Shown: positions 44,024 through 53,089, numbered from the stretch's first letter. The stretch is DNA of 64,000 bases from an uncultured Croceitalea sp. (GCA_947499565.1 CANMOV010000008.1:18591-82590); one strand, 5' to 3'. Numbers and translations are program-made. The notes: generated by a model from the sequence alone, not told the origin.

Positions 44024-44896
44024 ATGAAATATAAAATACTATTGTCTTCATATCTCCTGAGTTTTTTATTGTCTTGCCAAACCGATAAATCTGTAAAAAG
44101 AGATTTAGCAACGGGTTTAATCTCCGAAGGCGAGGGCATTAGTTGTGACGAAGTTCACTTGTCTGATGGAAAAGCAAGTTTAAAAAGAAACACCTTTGTT
44201 TATGGTGAAAAGTTTCATTTAAATTTTGACAATATTTCTGGTTTTGAAAGAGTGGGTAATAATGTATTTCCTGGCATGGAGCTTCTTGTTACAGGACAAA
44301 AGGGTGATACCATAATGCATAATCCAGACCTATATAGTAGCAGTTCAAACGGAATTAATATTTCACCTCTACTATTACAAGCAAAAATAACTGCTGCCAA
44401 TCCAATACACTCAAATAACACCTATACTTTAAATGTGAATATTTGGGATAAGAAAGGTGAAGGAACCTATAAATCTGAAATGGATTTCACTGTAACTCCA
44501 AACACTTATATCGAATTTGAAAACAACAATATTTCTTACGATGAGATTTATATGTTTTCACAGAAAAGAAATAGTGTTATAACAGGAAATGAGGCAAAAT
44601 TGAATGAGAATATATATATGATATTTGAGGGGCTTGAAGGATTTAAAATAGAAGATGGAAAAGCCAATATTGGATTAAGTATAAAAGGCATTGATTCTGA
44701 AGGGCAAATTATTTTAAACGAGACAGATTTAGTAGGTGATTCAAGAATAGAGGTTACTGAACTAAAGAATCGACTGTCTCCAAATTTTATTTTTTCCGGT
44801 TCAAACATAAAGAATCCCGTTTCTTGTGAAATTACTATTTGGGACAAAAAAAGCGATAACAGAATTAAAGTATTAACAGAGTTGAGGATAAAATAA
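44024..44896 (+). CDS. lipoprotein with two tandem beta domains
   Basis: 290 residues. Lipobox LLSC (Cys18). Two domains share the same order of blocks: NFDNISGFERVG...GMELLVTGQKGDTIMHNPDLY...NVNIWDKKGEG (about 65-155) and IFEGLEGFKIED...IGLSIKGIDSEGQIILNETDLV...EITIWDKKSDN (about 195-285). So an internal duplication is clear. The fold is probably Ig-like. Function unknown; cell-surface or periplasmic. Confidence 0.65.
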   Translation: MKYKILLSSYLLSFLLSCQTDKSVKRDLATGLISEGEGISCDEVHLSDGKASLKRNTFVYGEKFHLNFDNISGFERVGNNVFPGMELLVTGQKGDTIMHNPDLYSSSSNGINISPLLLQAKITAANPIHSNNTYTLNVNIWDKKGEGTYKSEMDFTVTPNTYIEFENNNISYDEIYMFSQKRNSVITGNEAKLNENIYMIFEGLEGFKIEDGKANIGLSIKGIDSEGQIILNETDLVGDSRIEVTELKNRLSPNFIFSGSNIKNPVSCEITIWDKKSDNRIKVLTELRIK

Positions 44897-44973
44897 ATCT
44901 CCTTAGAAATAAATAATAACTATTAGTTATAATTACATCATAGAAGCTGTACTTTAATCTTAAAAAATATAGC

Positions 44974-45073
44974 CATTGCATTAGAACCATAATTTGATTT
45001 TGAATGGAATCTTGAAGAACAGATAAAAAGAACAACAGAGTTTGAAAGAGAGCTCAGCAAGACACACAATTAA
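44974..45073 (+). pseudogene. tail copy of the DUF6624-like gene
   Basis: Nearly identical DNA to the 3' end of 38690-39367: FDFEWNLEEQIKR and ...KTHN then TAA. Upstream homology reaches a GAACCAT (the LEP codons), then about 20 bases are missing. It is a broken tail copied or left here; the Nudix gene starts 16 bases after its stop. Confidence 0.8.
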
Positions 45074-45089
45074 GTATAAAATTAAAATA

Positions 45090-45536
45090 ATGGAAAAACA
45101 TAAAATCATATCAGCAGTTCACCTTTTCTTAATCGATAATACTGATAGAGTTCTATTGTCAAGAAGATTTAAAACGGGGTATGAAGATGGTAATTATAGT
45201 CTGATTGCGGGACATTTAGAAAGAAATGAAACAATAAAACAAGCAATGGTTAGAGAAGCAAAAGAAGAAGCCGGAATTGATATTGAATTGAGTGACCTTA
45301 AAGTAGTCCACGTTATGCACAGAAAAGCAGAAAACGAAACTGAATTAAGCAGAATCGACTTCTTCTTAAAAACCACAAAATGGAATGGTAATATTGAAAT
45401 AAAAGAAAAAGAAAAGTGTGATGATATGCGTTGGTTTGATTTGGACGAGTTGCCAAAAAACATAATTCCATACATTAAAAAATCAATCTTGGAATTTTCT
45501 TCAAATTTATATTTTTCTGAATATGGTTGGGAATAA
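45090..45536 (+). CDS. Nudix hydrolase
   Basis: Start MEKHKIISAVHLFLID at 45090; an earlier ATG at 45042 lies within the preceding pseudogene tail. About 148 residues. The Nudix box is GHLERNETIKQAMVREAKEEAGI (G-x5-E-x7-R-E-x2-E-E-x-G), complete. It should cleave a nucleoside diphosphate linked to another moiety, in the cytoplasm. C-terminal MRWFDLDELPKNIIPYIKKSI is usual for the MutT-like group. Confidence 0.9.
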   Translation: MEKHKIISAVHLFLIDNTDRVLLSRRFKTGYEDGNYSLIAGHLERNETIKQAMVREAKEEAGIDIELSDLKVVHVMHRKAENETELSRIDFFLKTTKWNGNIEIKEKEKCDDMRWFDLDELPKNIIPYIKKSILEFSSNLYFSEYGWE

Positions 45537-45668
45537 ATCAATCTCGGAATGTCAAAATATAATTTGGAACTTAAACCGAACACTTTTGAATGACAATTGG
45601 CATTATTTGGAAATCCGCTACTACTCATATACGAGACTGAAAGTTGTCATTTAGGCATTATTGAAACA

Positions 45669-45775
45669 CTGCAGAATAACAATGTCTATTTTATAGCGAT
45701 ATTGAAAATGATAACATTGTGGCCATTGGTTCGGTAAAACTTTTCCAAAATTATGGAGAGTTGAAAGCCTATTAA
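45669..45775 (+). pseudogene. fragment of a GNAT acetyltransferase
   Basis: LQNNNVYFIAI, then a one-base frame change, then DIENDNIVAIGSVKLFQNYGELKAY and TAA. The second block is the beta-strand and turn (...IVAIGSVKL...GELKAM) that precede the acetyl-CoA loop in GNAT proteins. The rest is missing. Another broken acetyltransferase. Confidence 0.5.
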
Positions 45776-45847
45776 ATAAGAAAAAAATAGTTTTAAAAAT
45801 GAAAACAGACTTTCTTTTATCATTTTTATATAAATACTTACACAACT

Positions 45848-46861
45848 TTATTCTCTGACTTTTAATATCACTTTTCCTTTTGGCTTTCCATTAATAAGGT
45901 GTTTGAAGGCATTTTGATATTCCTCGAAAGGGAAAATCTTATCAACCACAGGAATAATATAACCATCATCAACTATTTTTTTGATAACTTCTAATTGACT
46001 CCGATTGGATTTAGTTAAGAACCGATAATATTTGGCATTCTTAAAGAGAGCAATTAAATATATGTGCAGGCTGGATAAAGTGAGTAGAGGGAACAGTATA
46101 ATTTTATGTAAAATATTGGTATTCAAAGACCAAACAAATTTTAGGTCAGGTGGCCCTCCAATACTTACAACTGTTCCATTTTTCTTTAAAATCCGAAACG
46201 AATTCAAGGTGTGAATACCACCCAGCGTATCGAAAACGACGTCATACTTATCCGAAGTTTTTAAATAGTTCTCCTCATCATAAGCAATCACGGAATCGGC
46301 GCCAAGGCTTTTTACAAATGGCACACTTCGCTTACTGGCAGTAGCAGTAACTTCTAAATTCAAATATTTTTTTGCATACTGCACAGCAAAAGACCCAACA
46401 CCACCAGAACCTCCATGAATTAAGATTTTCATACCCGTTTTTGTTCTGTTATATAATGCTTGGATAACTGTAAGACCAACTAGCGGAAGAGAAGCAGCTT
46501 CTTCAAATGAGATGTTTGGTATGAGGGCTATATGATTTTCATTGGCACAAACATAGTCGGAAAACGCACCTCCTTGATGAAGAGGTAAACGGCAAAACAC
46601 CTTATCACCAACTTCAAAATCCGACACTTCGCATCCAACTTGTTCTATAACTCCACTAACATCAAAACCAACTTTAGCCGGTAACTTTAGAGGTAAAATA
46701 GCTTTGAGTTTTCCTTGTGCAATTTTAATATCGATTGGATTTAAAGCTGCACAATGCACTTTGATTAATACCTCTAAAGGTGTTGGTGTTGGAATAGGGG
46801 TATACCTTATTTCCAAAACCTTTAAAGGTTTACCATACTTTCGTTGTTGAATAGCTTTCAT
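45848..46861 (-). CDS. NADPH:quinone oxidoreductase-like MDR protein
   Basis: 337 residues of the zinc-independent medium-chain reductase family: ALNPIDIKIAQGKLK, AKVGFDVSGVIEQVGCEV, then the NADPH site IHGGSGGVGSFAVQYAK (about 145-160) and ...VIAYDEENYL. Structural zinc cysteines are absent, as in quinone oxidoreductases. It should reduce quinones or enones with NADPH. It lies three bases after the hydrolase gene at 46865 and is co-transcribed. Confidence 0.9.
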   Translation of the reverse strand: MKAIQQRKYGKPLKVLEIRYTPIPTPTPLEVLIKVHCAALNPIDIKIAQGKLKAILPLKLPAKVGFDVSGVIEQVGCEVSDFEVGDKVFCRLPLHQGGAFSDYVCANENHIALIPNISFEEAASLPLVGLTVIQALYNRTKTGMKILIHGGSGGVGSFAVQYAKKYLNLEVTATASKRSVPFVKSLGADSVIAYDEENYLKTSDKYDVVFDTLGGIHTLNSFRILKKNGTVVSIGGPPDLKFVWSLNTNILHKIILFPLLTLSSLHIYLIALFKNAKYYRFLTKSNRSQLEVIKKIVDDGYIIPVVDKIFPFEEYQNAFKHLINGKPKGKVILKVRE

Positions 46862-46864
46862 GTT

Positions 46865-48265
46865 TTACTTTTTAATATGCTTTGTTATCCAATAAGAGAT
46901 TTCCTGTAATACTATTGGTGAGAATGTCTGGTCGATTTTACTATACTCATCCATTTTCCCAGTTTCACACTCTTGAAAAAAGTGATTTAAGCCTGGTAAT
47001 TCAATTACTTTGAAGTCTTTATTCTCGCTTTTGGCCAATGCGTTTCTAATACCCTCCTGATTAACCTTTGCGTTTACTTGTATGTCTTTACTACCATTAA
47101 GTGACAGTACTGGAACTTTAATTTTTTCGAGTTCATCTTGAGGATTATAATTGTAAAAGTATCTCGAATGTGGCGTGGTTCTTCCTTCTACCAGTTTACC
47201 AATTATTTCTTTTACTTTATCATCTGAACCGACTAATGCTTTTAATATCGGGGCTATTGTATTACCATAATGAGCTGTTAATTCAGATTTGACTTCATCT
47301 ATTTTTTTATCTGAAGAGGCAATCTTAATCGCTTGTCTAATTGCGTTCTCATAGACTTTTTCATCAGGTACTGGAAATGGTCTAAATGCTTTTGATTGCA
47401 TCAAGGAGAATTCACTACCGGGAATACCGGTGCCAGCCAACATAACAATAAAAGAAACATCTTTAGACCTATTGGCAACCATTGGAGCCATACTTCCACC
47501 TTCACTGTGCCCTATAATTCCTATGTTCTTCTTGTCGATATTATTTCTTGATTTTATATATTCTACAGCACAAATGGCGTCGATTACAAAATCCTCACTT
47601 GTTGAGGCAGCATGATTGCCCGTTGATTTTGCGAAGCCTCTATCATCATACCTTAACACAGCAATTCCGTTTCTTGTGAGGTAATCAGCCAATACCAAAA
47701 ATGGTTTATGACCTGCATTTGTCTCATCTCTGTCCTGTGGACCAGTTCCGCTCATTAAAATGACAACTGGAAACTTACCATTCCCTTTTGGCAATGTTAA
47801 TGTGCCTGAAAGGGAAACATCTGCACTCTCGTTTTTGAATACCACTTCTTCCTCAACATAAGGGTAAGGTTTCACTGGTTCTTGAGGTCTTTTATCTAGC
47901 TTAGCCATTTTGATTTCACCTTTCTTAAGATTTAAAGGAAATGAATTAGCCCCTTCGGTAAAAGTCCCTTCAAAGTGCATTTTATCTTTGTTATATTTTC
48001 CTTGGTATTTAATACCGAGATTAGACCCATCAACAAATAATTCTCCATTTTTTAAGTGGGTTGCTTTTGGTTTAAGTCCCAGTACCCTTTTTGATGGTAT
48101 GTCGATTGTGGTAACATAGGTTCCATTATTATTCTCAATGATAAAAACAAATGGTATCTGTCCTTTGCTGCCTTTAACTTCACCAGTCCATTTACCAGTT
48201 AAATCTTGTGAAAAACAGAATGTTGTAAATAGTGAAATACAGAGTGTAATAAGTAAATTTTTCAT
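46865..48265 (-). CDS. S9-like alpha/beta hydrolase with N-terminal beta domain
   Basis: 466 residues, paralogue of 29338. Signal peptide ending CFSQ; beta domain GKWTGEVKGSKGQIPFVFIIE to about 125; then MSGTGPQDRDETN, RYDDRGFAKSTGNH, Ser in GHSEGGSMAPMV, Asp in NGSKDIQVN and His in LNHFFQECETG. Catalytic residues are intact. Here it follows the membrane protein and sigma gene rather than preceding them, so the gene order of the two sets is different while the content is the same. Confidence 0.88.
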   Translation of the reverse strand: MKNLLITLCISLFTTFCFSQDLTGKWTGEVKGSKGQIPFVFIIENNNGTYVTTIDIPSKRVLGLKPKATHLKNGELFVDGSNLGIKYQGKYNKDKMHFEGTFTEGANSFPLNLKKGEIKMAKLDKRPQEPVKPYPYVEEEVVFKNESADVSLSGTLTLPKGNGKFPVVILMSGTGPQDRDETNAGHKPFLVLADYLTRNGIAVLRYDDRGFAKSTGNHAASTSEDFVIDAICAVEYIKSRNNIDKKNIGIIGHSEGGSMAPMVANRSKDVSFIVMLAGTGIPGSEFSLMQSKAFRPFPVPDEKVYENAIRQAIKIASSDKKIDEVKSELTAHYGNTIAPILKALVGSDDKVKEIIGKLVEGRTTPHSRYFYNYNPQDELEKIKVPVLSLNGSKDIQVNAKVNQEGIRNALAKSENKDFKVIELPGLNHFFQECETGKMDEYSKIDQTFSPIVLQEISYWITKHIKK

Positions 48266-48373
48266 ATTTATTTTTTATAGTTTTTAAATTTTGCATGTTT
48301 TTTCCTTGCTCTTATTATTTAAGAGTTTAATAATCAGATTTTTATATAATTTAGTGTGCTCCTACTGAAGTAA

Positions 48374-48973
48374 TCAACCGTCTAGTTCTTTCAGTAAATT
48401 ACCAGCAGATTCTGACATTCTGCTGTAATGACCATATCCCCATCTAGAAAATAGTATAAGAAATACGGCCATTATGGGTATGTACCAATACCATACATCC
48501 GTGTCACTCTCAAAAAGGTCTTTTCCATCCATAAGCTTAACTATTACTGGTAAACTCACAAACATCAATAGAAAATTTAGATAGATACCTAACCTTTGCA
48601 TGAAAAGGAAATGTTTTCTTCTTTTTGTAAAATCAGTGATAGTCTGTTTTAGATTGTTCTTTAAAATATTAACACTCTTTAGCCTGATAATAGACCTTAG
48701 TACCATCACAGGTATCAATATTAAATATCCTGCTGAGAAAAGCCCTGTTGCTAATAGATACCAAGTATCTAGCTGTGAGAGATTTACTAATATTCCTATA
48801 GCTGCTATAAAACAAACTATTGCGCCTATGGATTCATATTTTGAAATCTTGCTTATTTTGTTACGATAACGTTCTTGTGTCATATCGATAATTAATTTAT
48901 CGGTCAATATATTTTGATTATCAACTTTGGCGGACATTTCATCCCAAAGAGCTTGTATCTGTTCTAGTTCCAT
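48374..48973 (-). CDS. four-helix membrane protein, candidate sigma regulator
   Basis: 199 residues. A 40-residue cytoplasmic start (MELEQIQALWDEMSAKVDNQNIL), two helices (about 47-63, 70-90), two more (about 125-146, 165-183), and a short tail. The layout matches 31194. It starts three bases after the sigma stop, so the two are translated together. No known anti-sigma domain; the role is inferred from this repeated pairing. Confidence 0.6.
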   Translation of the reverse strand: MELEQIQALWDEMSAKVDNQNILTDKLIIDMTQERYRNKISKISKYESIGAIVCFIAAIGILVNLSQLDTWYLLATGLFSAGYLILIPVMVLRSIIRLKSVNILKNNLKQTITDFTKRRKHFLFMQRLGIYLNFLLMFVSLPVIVKLMDGKDLFESDTDVWYWYIPIMAVFLILFSRWGYGHYSRMSESAGNLLKELDG

Positions 48974-48976
48974 CTG

Positions 48977-49462
48977 TTATTTATTAATTTGAAACCTTAA
49001 TTTGTTCTTAATCCTACCTAATCGAGTGCCAACATTAGTCTTACTAAACCCTGTTATTGTTGCGATTTCTTCATAACTTTTACCTTCTAAAAAAAGAAGT
49101 ATAAGTCCTTTTTCTACAGCATTTAATAATTTTATATGCGCATATAAAATACTTAAGCGTTCTGCAGTCAATGTATCATTTTCATCAGGAATCGTCAGTA
49201 ATTGAAAATCCATGGATACGGGATTAATCCTCTTTTTCCCTTTATTAATATGGGCAATAGAAGTGTTCAGCGCTACACGGTACATCCACGTGCTAAACTT
49301 TGATTTCCCTTTAAAAGAATCAAATGATTTCCACAATTGATATACTATCTCTTGGTACAAATCTTTTTGCTCATCTTTGCTATTGGAGTAAACTGAGGTG
49401 ATTTTATAAATAATACCTTCGTTTTTTTTTATGGCATTAATAAACGCTTCTTCTTTACTCAT
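48977..49462 (-). CDS. ECF RNA polymerase sigma factor
   Basis: 161 residues. Region 2: EQKDLYQEIVYQLWKSFDSFKGKSKFSTWMYRVALNTS (here split, only the central block quoted: KFSTWMYRVALN). Region 4: LLFLEGKSYEEIATITGFSKTNVGTRLGRIKNKL. Less similar to the other two sigma proteins than they are to each other. A full copy of the 29-nt element ends 18 bases before its start, so it probably controls its own transcription. Confidence 0.93.
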   Translation of the reverse strand: MSKEEAFINAIKKNEGIIYKITSVYSNSKDEQKDLYQEIVYQLWKSFDSFKGKSKFSTWMYRVALNTSIAHINKGKKRINPVSMDFQLLTIPDENDTLTAERLSILYAHIKLLNAVEKGLILLFLEGKSYEEIATITGFSKTNVGTRLGRIKNKLRFQINK

Positions 49463-49480
49463 TTAAATCGATTACACCTT

Positions 49481-49509
49481 ATTAGTATGAGAGTGGTTCA
49501 AAAAATCAC
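49481..49509 (-). promoter_or_regulatory. 29-nt ECF-type promoter element before sigma gene
   Basis: On the minus strand: GTGATTTTTT, 11 bases, ATACTAAT, the best match to the consensus. It precedes the ECF sigma gene directly, the expected place for an autoregulated promoter. Confidence 0.75.
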
Positions 49510-49513
49510 ACAA

Positions 49514-49813
49514 TCATTCTCTTTTTGACAGAAATACCTTTAAATCCGTAAAGGCTTTCTCTCGATAAGGTACTAATTTCTTATAATCTTCGCTCGTAAA
49601 TAACTTTTGCAAAGCTTCTTGATTGGGAAATTCCACCACCATTATAAAATCAGGTTTTTCTTCACCCATCACAACATGATTTACAGGGTATTTTACTGGT
49701 TTTGCACCTACCAATTCATATTGGGCCCTGATTTGCGATATGTAATGTTCAAAAGCTTCTTTTTCATTGGGGTTCGCTAAAGCGATAATTATCAATATTA
49801 TTTTCAAGTTCAT
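49514..49813 (-). CDS. DUF1330-like protein
   Basis: The start MNLKIILIIIALANPNEKEAF at 49813 is preferred; the ATG at 49879 lies inside and upstream of the promoter element at 49838-49866. About 99 residues of a dimeric alpha/beta barrel (ABM) fold: HYISQIRAQYELVGAKPVKY, EEKPDFIMVVEFPNQEALQKLFTSEDYKKL. Similar proteins have no known substrate. It ends only a few bases before the sigma promoter. Confidence 0.75.
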   Translation of the reverse strand: MNLKIILIIIALANPNEKEAFEHYISQIRAQYELVGAKPVKYPVNHVVMGEEKPDFIMVVEFPNQEALQKLFTSEDYKKLVPYREKAFTDLKVFLSKRE

Positions 49814-49837
49814 TGTATTATGATTTATAGTTTCTAT

Positions 49838-49866
49838 ATGAGTATGTTCGAGTCTAAAAAAATCAC
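49838..49866 (-). promoter_or_regulatory. 29-nt ECF-type promoter element (divergent pair)
   Basis: Minus strand: GTGATTTTTT, 11 bases, ATACTCAT. It ends 24 bases before the DUF1330-like start. A second copy points the other way at 49905-49933. Confidence 0.7.
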
Positions 49867-49904
49867 ACTTTTTATACATTTTAAATTTAAAAAAGGAAGT
49901 CTAT

Positions 49905-49933
49905 GTGATTTTTTCAAGGTACTTGATACTAAT
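49905..49933 (+). promoter_or_regulatory. 29-nt ECF-type promoter element (divergent pair)
   Basis: GTGATTTTTT, 11 bases, ATACTAAT. Leads into the LytTR fragment at 50036. Exactly 38 bases separate it from the copy on the other strand. Confidence 0.7.
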
Positions 49934-50035
49934 AGAATAGATAGTATTTATAATTTGAGTGCAAAGCGTAAGTAAGCTAAACAAAGAATCGAAGCGGAGA
50001 AAAAGTTAATATTAAAGAATCTGGACACCATTCAT

Positions 50036-50323
50036 GTGGTAAGGTTGAACGATATATTATACATTCAATCCAATAATAATTATGCTCATTTTGTCCTCAA
50101 TGATAATCGGAAAATACTGGTTTCTCAAACGTTGAAATCGTTTGAGAATAAACTACAAGGGCAGTATTTTTTTAGATGTCATCAGAGTTTTCTTGTGAAT
50201 TTGAAATTCATTCAATCCATCGATAAAAAAAAGGATACGATTCACCTCATTATTGGCGATACATTACCAATTGCGAAAGGCAAAAGGAAAGCCCTAATGC
50301 AATCCCTTGAAGAGTTATGCTAA
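50036..50323 (+). CDS. LytTR DNA-binding domain, truncated regulator
   Basis: The GTG at 50036 opens 95 residues, but the frame is open from 49976 and already reads AKQRIEAEKKLILKNLDTIHVV, the linker and start of the LytTR domain in normal response regulators (…RIEAEK…). So the receiver domain is missing and only the DNA-binding half remains (NDILYIQSNNNYAHFVL, CHQSFLVNLKFIQSI, LPIAKGKR). No ATG stands at the start; TSS and start codon are uncertain. It sits under an ECF-type promoter, so it may be a new free-standing regulator rather than simple debris. Confidence 0.65.
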   Translation: MVRLNDILYIQSNNNYAHFVLNDNRKILVSQTLKSFENKLQGQYFFRCHQSFLVNLKFIQSIDKKKDTIHLIIGDTLPIAKGKRKALMQSLEELC

Positions 50324-50349
50324 GCTTCTCTTTATATTTGACTTAGGAT

Positions 50350-51561
50350 TTATAATTTAAAAATGAAGACATCTTGGTCTATCCCGTTTACCAATATAAA
50401 AGCTTCTATAGAAGGTGCATATCTAAATCGTCCATAGGTTCCATTTGAAACAGGATCACCTGGATTAACTTCACCCGAAGGTACTATTTTTGTGACTTCA
50501 TAAGTTTCAGGATTTATCACGTATACTGTTTTACCTCCTTTCCAAGCCACGAATTTATCGTTTAATACATCATAGGACAGACCAAATTGCGAATCATTGG
50601 ATAGTTCAGAACCGGATGAGTTTTGAAAAACCGAGTTGTTGGTTAAATCTTCATTGGAAGGTTCCGAACTATTCAAATCCCAAACAAAGGCTTGATCGCC
50701 CGAGCTTCCTCCTAAAACCAATAATTTATTCCGTTTGGTGTCCATGGCCGCCGCTGCATATATTTGAACCGCTTTTTGGGTCAGATATGTATGTGTGTCA
50801 GTTTTAATATCGTATTTATAAAATCTGCCACTTGAGGCTTTGTGGTAATAAACCATCTTATCTACATCATTATAGGCCGCATAAGAAGCTGTCATACTAC
50901 CTACACTTTCGCTGGCCGTTTTTTCTGCCCATTCCAGATTCGGAGCGTTTAAATCCACCGCCCAAAAACGATTATCACCATTACCTGAAGGACTTATGCC
51001 GTAAGCTCCTGTCGCCAAAAAGGTGTTTTCAGAAGCGATAAAGGCCATATTACCGTAAGTATGCCTGGCTAGCGGCCTTCCGTCAGGATATTGGCCTGAC
51101 GATTCATAGCTTGTCAGTGCAGAGTAATTTGATGGTGCCATAACCTGTGACCACATACTGGTATCCAAATCAAAAGCGTACATATCGTTACCAAAGTATC
51201 CTAGATGGCCTCCACCCCAAATAAGGATTCTGTTACCGACAGTGTCAAAGACACCACCACACCAAGCATCAATAATCGAAGAAAAACCCAAATTAGCTGA
51301 ATAGTCGCAGTCATTATTTGGACAAGGATTTAAGTCTTGCAATTTTGTATCCGATATACTTGTCCACTCACCGGCTATGACTACAGGCGGATTATCTGGT
51401 TCGGAATCCACTTCATCAGTTGAATCCATATCCATGGAACCTTCAACATCTGGAAGTTCCTCGGTAACTTCCGCTGAACAGGATATGAATAATATCACTA
51501 CCAAAGTAAATAGGATATGGACTATTTTTTTATTAAGCGAATTAAAAAGAGATGACTTCAT
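50350..51561 (-). CDS. kelch-like propeller lipoprotein
   Basis: 403 residues. Lipobox LFISC, then an acidic linker rich in Asp/Glu/Ser (EGSMDMDSTDEVDSEPDNP). The rest is a beta-propeller with kelch-type blades (RILIWGGGHLGYFGNDMYAFDL; LLVLGGSSGDQAFVWDL; KFVAWKGGKTVYVINPETYEV). Probably displayed on the cell surface to bind a glycan. More G+C-rich than its neighbours, as is the gene at 51595 beside it. The two form one minus-strand pair with a 33-base gap. Confidence 0.78.
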   Translation of the reverse strand: MKSSLFNSLNKKIVHILFTLVVILFISCSAEVTEELPDVEGSMDMDSTDEVDSEPDNPPVVIAGEWTSISDTKLQDLNPCPNNDCDYSANLGFSSIIDAWCGGVFDTVGNRILIWGGGHLGYFGNDMYAFDLDTSMWSQVMAPSNYSALTSYESSGQYPDGRPLARHTYGNMAFIASENTFLATGAYGISPSGNGDNRFWAVDLNAPNLEWAEKTASESVGSMTASYAAYNDVDKMVYYHKASSGRFYKYDIKTDTHTYLTQKAVQIYAAAAMDTKRNKLLVLGGSSGDQAFVWDLNSSEPSNEDLTNNSVFQNSSGSELSNDSQFGLSYDVLNDKFVAWKGGKTVYVINPETYEVTKIVPSGEVNPGDPVSNGTYGRFRYAPSIEAFILVNGIDQDVFIFKL

Positions 51562-51594
51562 TATATCGGGATTTAAAGAGGTAATGCCCCATTA

Positions 51595-52683
51595 TCAATT
51601 GTTTGGAGCTGCAATGTCATTTAACGACGCGATAACCTCATCATAAAGCGTATAGGTATCCTCACGATTGGAGTCGGGTTGTTTGCCCGTATCATAGGGT
51701 AACAGCCAAAGGGTATTATGGTTGGGACCATTGCCTAAATCAACATCAGTACGGTTTATTAAAAGTTCAAAATCATGCATCTGACGGGCCGCCCAAACTT
51801 TAATGTGTGTATTTTTTGTACCACTGCCTTGACTACCTATTCTGACATATATTTTGAAGGTAAGCCACTCATTAGGGTAATAAATGAATGCTCCACTAAT
51901 AGGGTCCGGTACTCCTGTTTTACTACCGTAAGAATAGAGACCACCATACCTTGCGCGGTCATTTTCACATTCCGTTCCAACAGGCATTGCACCTCTGTCA
52001 ATAGCATTTTGATATACAAAATCTGAGTTGCTACAGGCAGTTGATAAAGGGTCCTCCCATCCAGGAAAGGCACCAGCAGTATTTCTATTGTAGCCAGCTA
52101 CCAAGCTTCGGTATCCATTATTGACCAAAACGATTTCATTCAATTGATTGGATCCTGCAGGTTGGCCAATATTTTCCCCGTTCATTTCTTGTGCATTCCT
52201 ACTAATGATTGATTGTTTCCATCCACCTCCTTCCTTAAAAACATGGTTTGCATAGTATGTGGGTACATACTGGCGATACGAAACGTAAAATTCATCCCCT
52301 TCTTCAAACTCTCGCTTATCATCGGAAAGCCATCGACGCCAATTTCCAGAATTTGCACCATCTTCTTTTAAAATATCAAAGCGCAGCGAACCTTGTCCTG
52401 AAGATTTATTGCCCTGTTCCCAAGACACATGATTTTGAAGCGCATCTTGATGCACCCAATTGGAAACCTCCGTTTCAGTATCGAAACGAGTTGACATTAA
52501 AACACCTTCAGCTGCAGAACGTTCTTCCCAATTTGATAGACCTGGTTCAACAATTATATCATCAGTTACTTCGGTTACATTAAAATTTATATTTTCATCT
52601 CCGCCTGACTGTGAGCAAGAAAACAGATTCAAAACAACGATTACTAGAATGCAACAAGGATATTTTTGCAGTTGAATTTTCAT
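51595..52683 (-). CDS. secreted polysaccharide-lyase-like lipoprotein
   Basis: 362 residues. Lipobox NLFSC, Gly/Asn-rich start, then a jelly-roll-like body: SSGQGSLRFDIL, GDEFYVSYRQYVPTYYANH, NEWLTFKIYVRIGSQGSGTKNTHIKVWAARQ, ending LYDEVIASLN. This resembles concanavalin-like lyases or laminarinase-type glycan-binding folds (polysaccharide lyase-like). Exact family not certain. With the propeller gene it forms a unit for handling an external polysaccharide. Confidence 0.6.
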   Translation of the reverse strand: MKIQLQKYPCCILVIVVLNLFSCSQSGGDENINFNVTEVTDDIIVEPGLSNWEERSAAEGVLMSTRFDTETEVSNWVHQDALQNHVSWEQGNKSSGQGSLRFDILKEDGANSGNWRRWLSDDKREFEEGDEFYVSYRQYVPTYYANHVFKEGGGWKQSIISRNAQEMNGENIGQPAGSNQLNEIVLVNNGYRSLVAGYNRNTAGAFPGWEDPLSTACSNSDFVYQNAIDRGAMPVGTECENDRARYGGLYSYGSKTGVPDPISGAFIYYPNEWLTFKIYVRIGSQGSGTKNTHIKVWAARQMHDFELLINRTDVDLGNGPNHNTLWLLPYDTGKQPDSNREDTYTLYDEVIASLNDIAAPNN

Positions 52684-53089
52684 GGATTTGGGCTTTTACA
52701 AAAAAAAACGAGTAATTCAATTGACTTATTGTGGTTCTAACTTGCTAATTAGAATTCATATAGAGATGAGTGTCAATTGATATGTTTGAGTGAGAATTCA
52801 ATATAATTAACTTGTCTCCTAAAAGTACAGATTACTTATATCTCCTTAACACTTTTTAAGGAATTCCATCTTTGTAATGAATTTAGAATTGAAAATGAAA
52901 AAGTGTTTCAATCAATTACAATTAAGCAAAATAGTGGATAACTATAATTCATTAGAATTTGGATGAAGACTTTATTTTAAGGTCAAAAATTGATAGCTAG
53001 AGGGCACTCAAGACAGCTAATATTTTCAAAAAGGGAGTAAATGAGATTTTTGAGTTAGATGAAAGTGACTAACAACAATTTAAAACAAA
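52684..53089. other. intergenic region
   Basis: About 400 AT-rich bases. The stretch 53043-53073 (GAGATTTTT ... GACTAAC) resembles a decayed copy of the 29-nt element, one to two bases longer than normal. Nothing else recognised. Confidence 0.35.
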
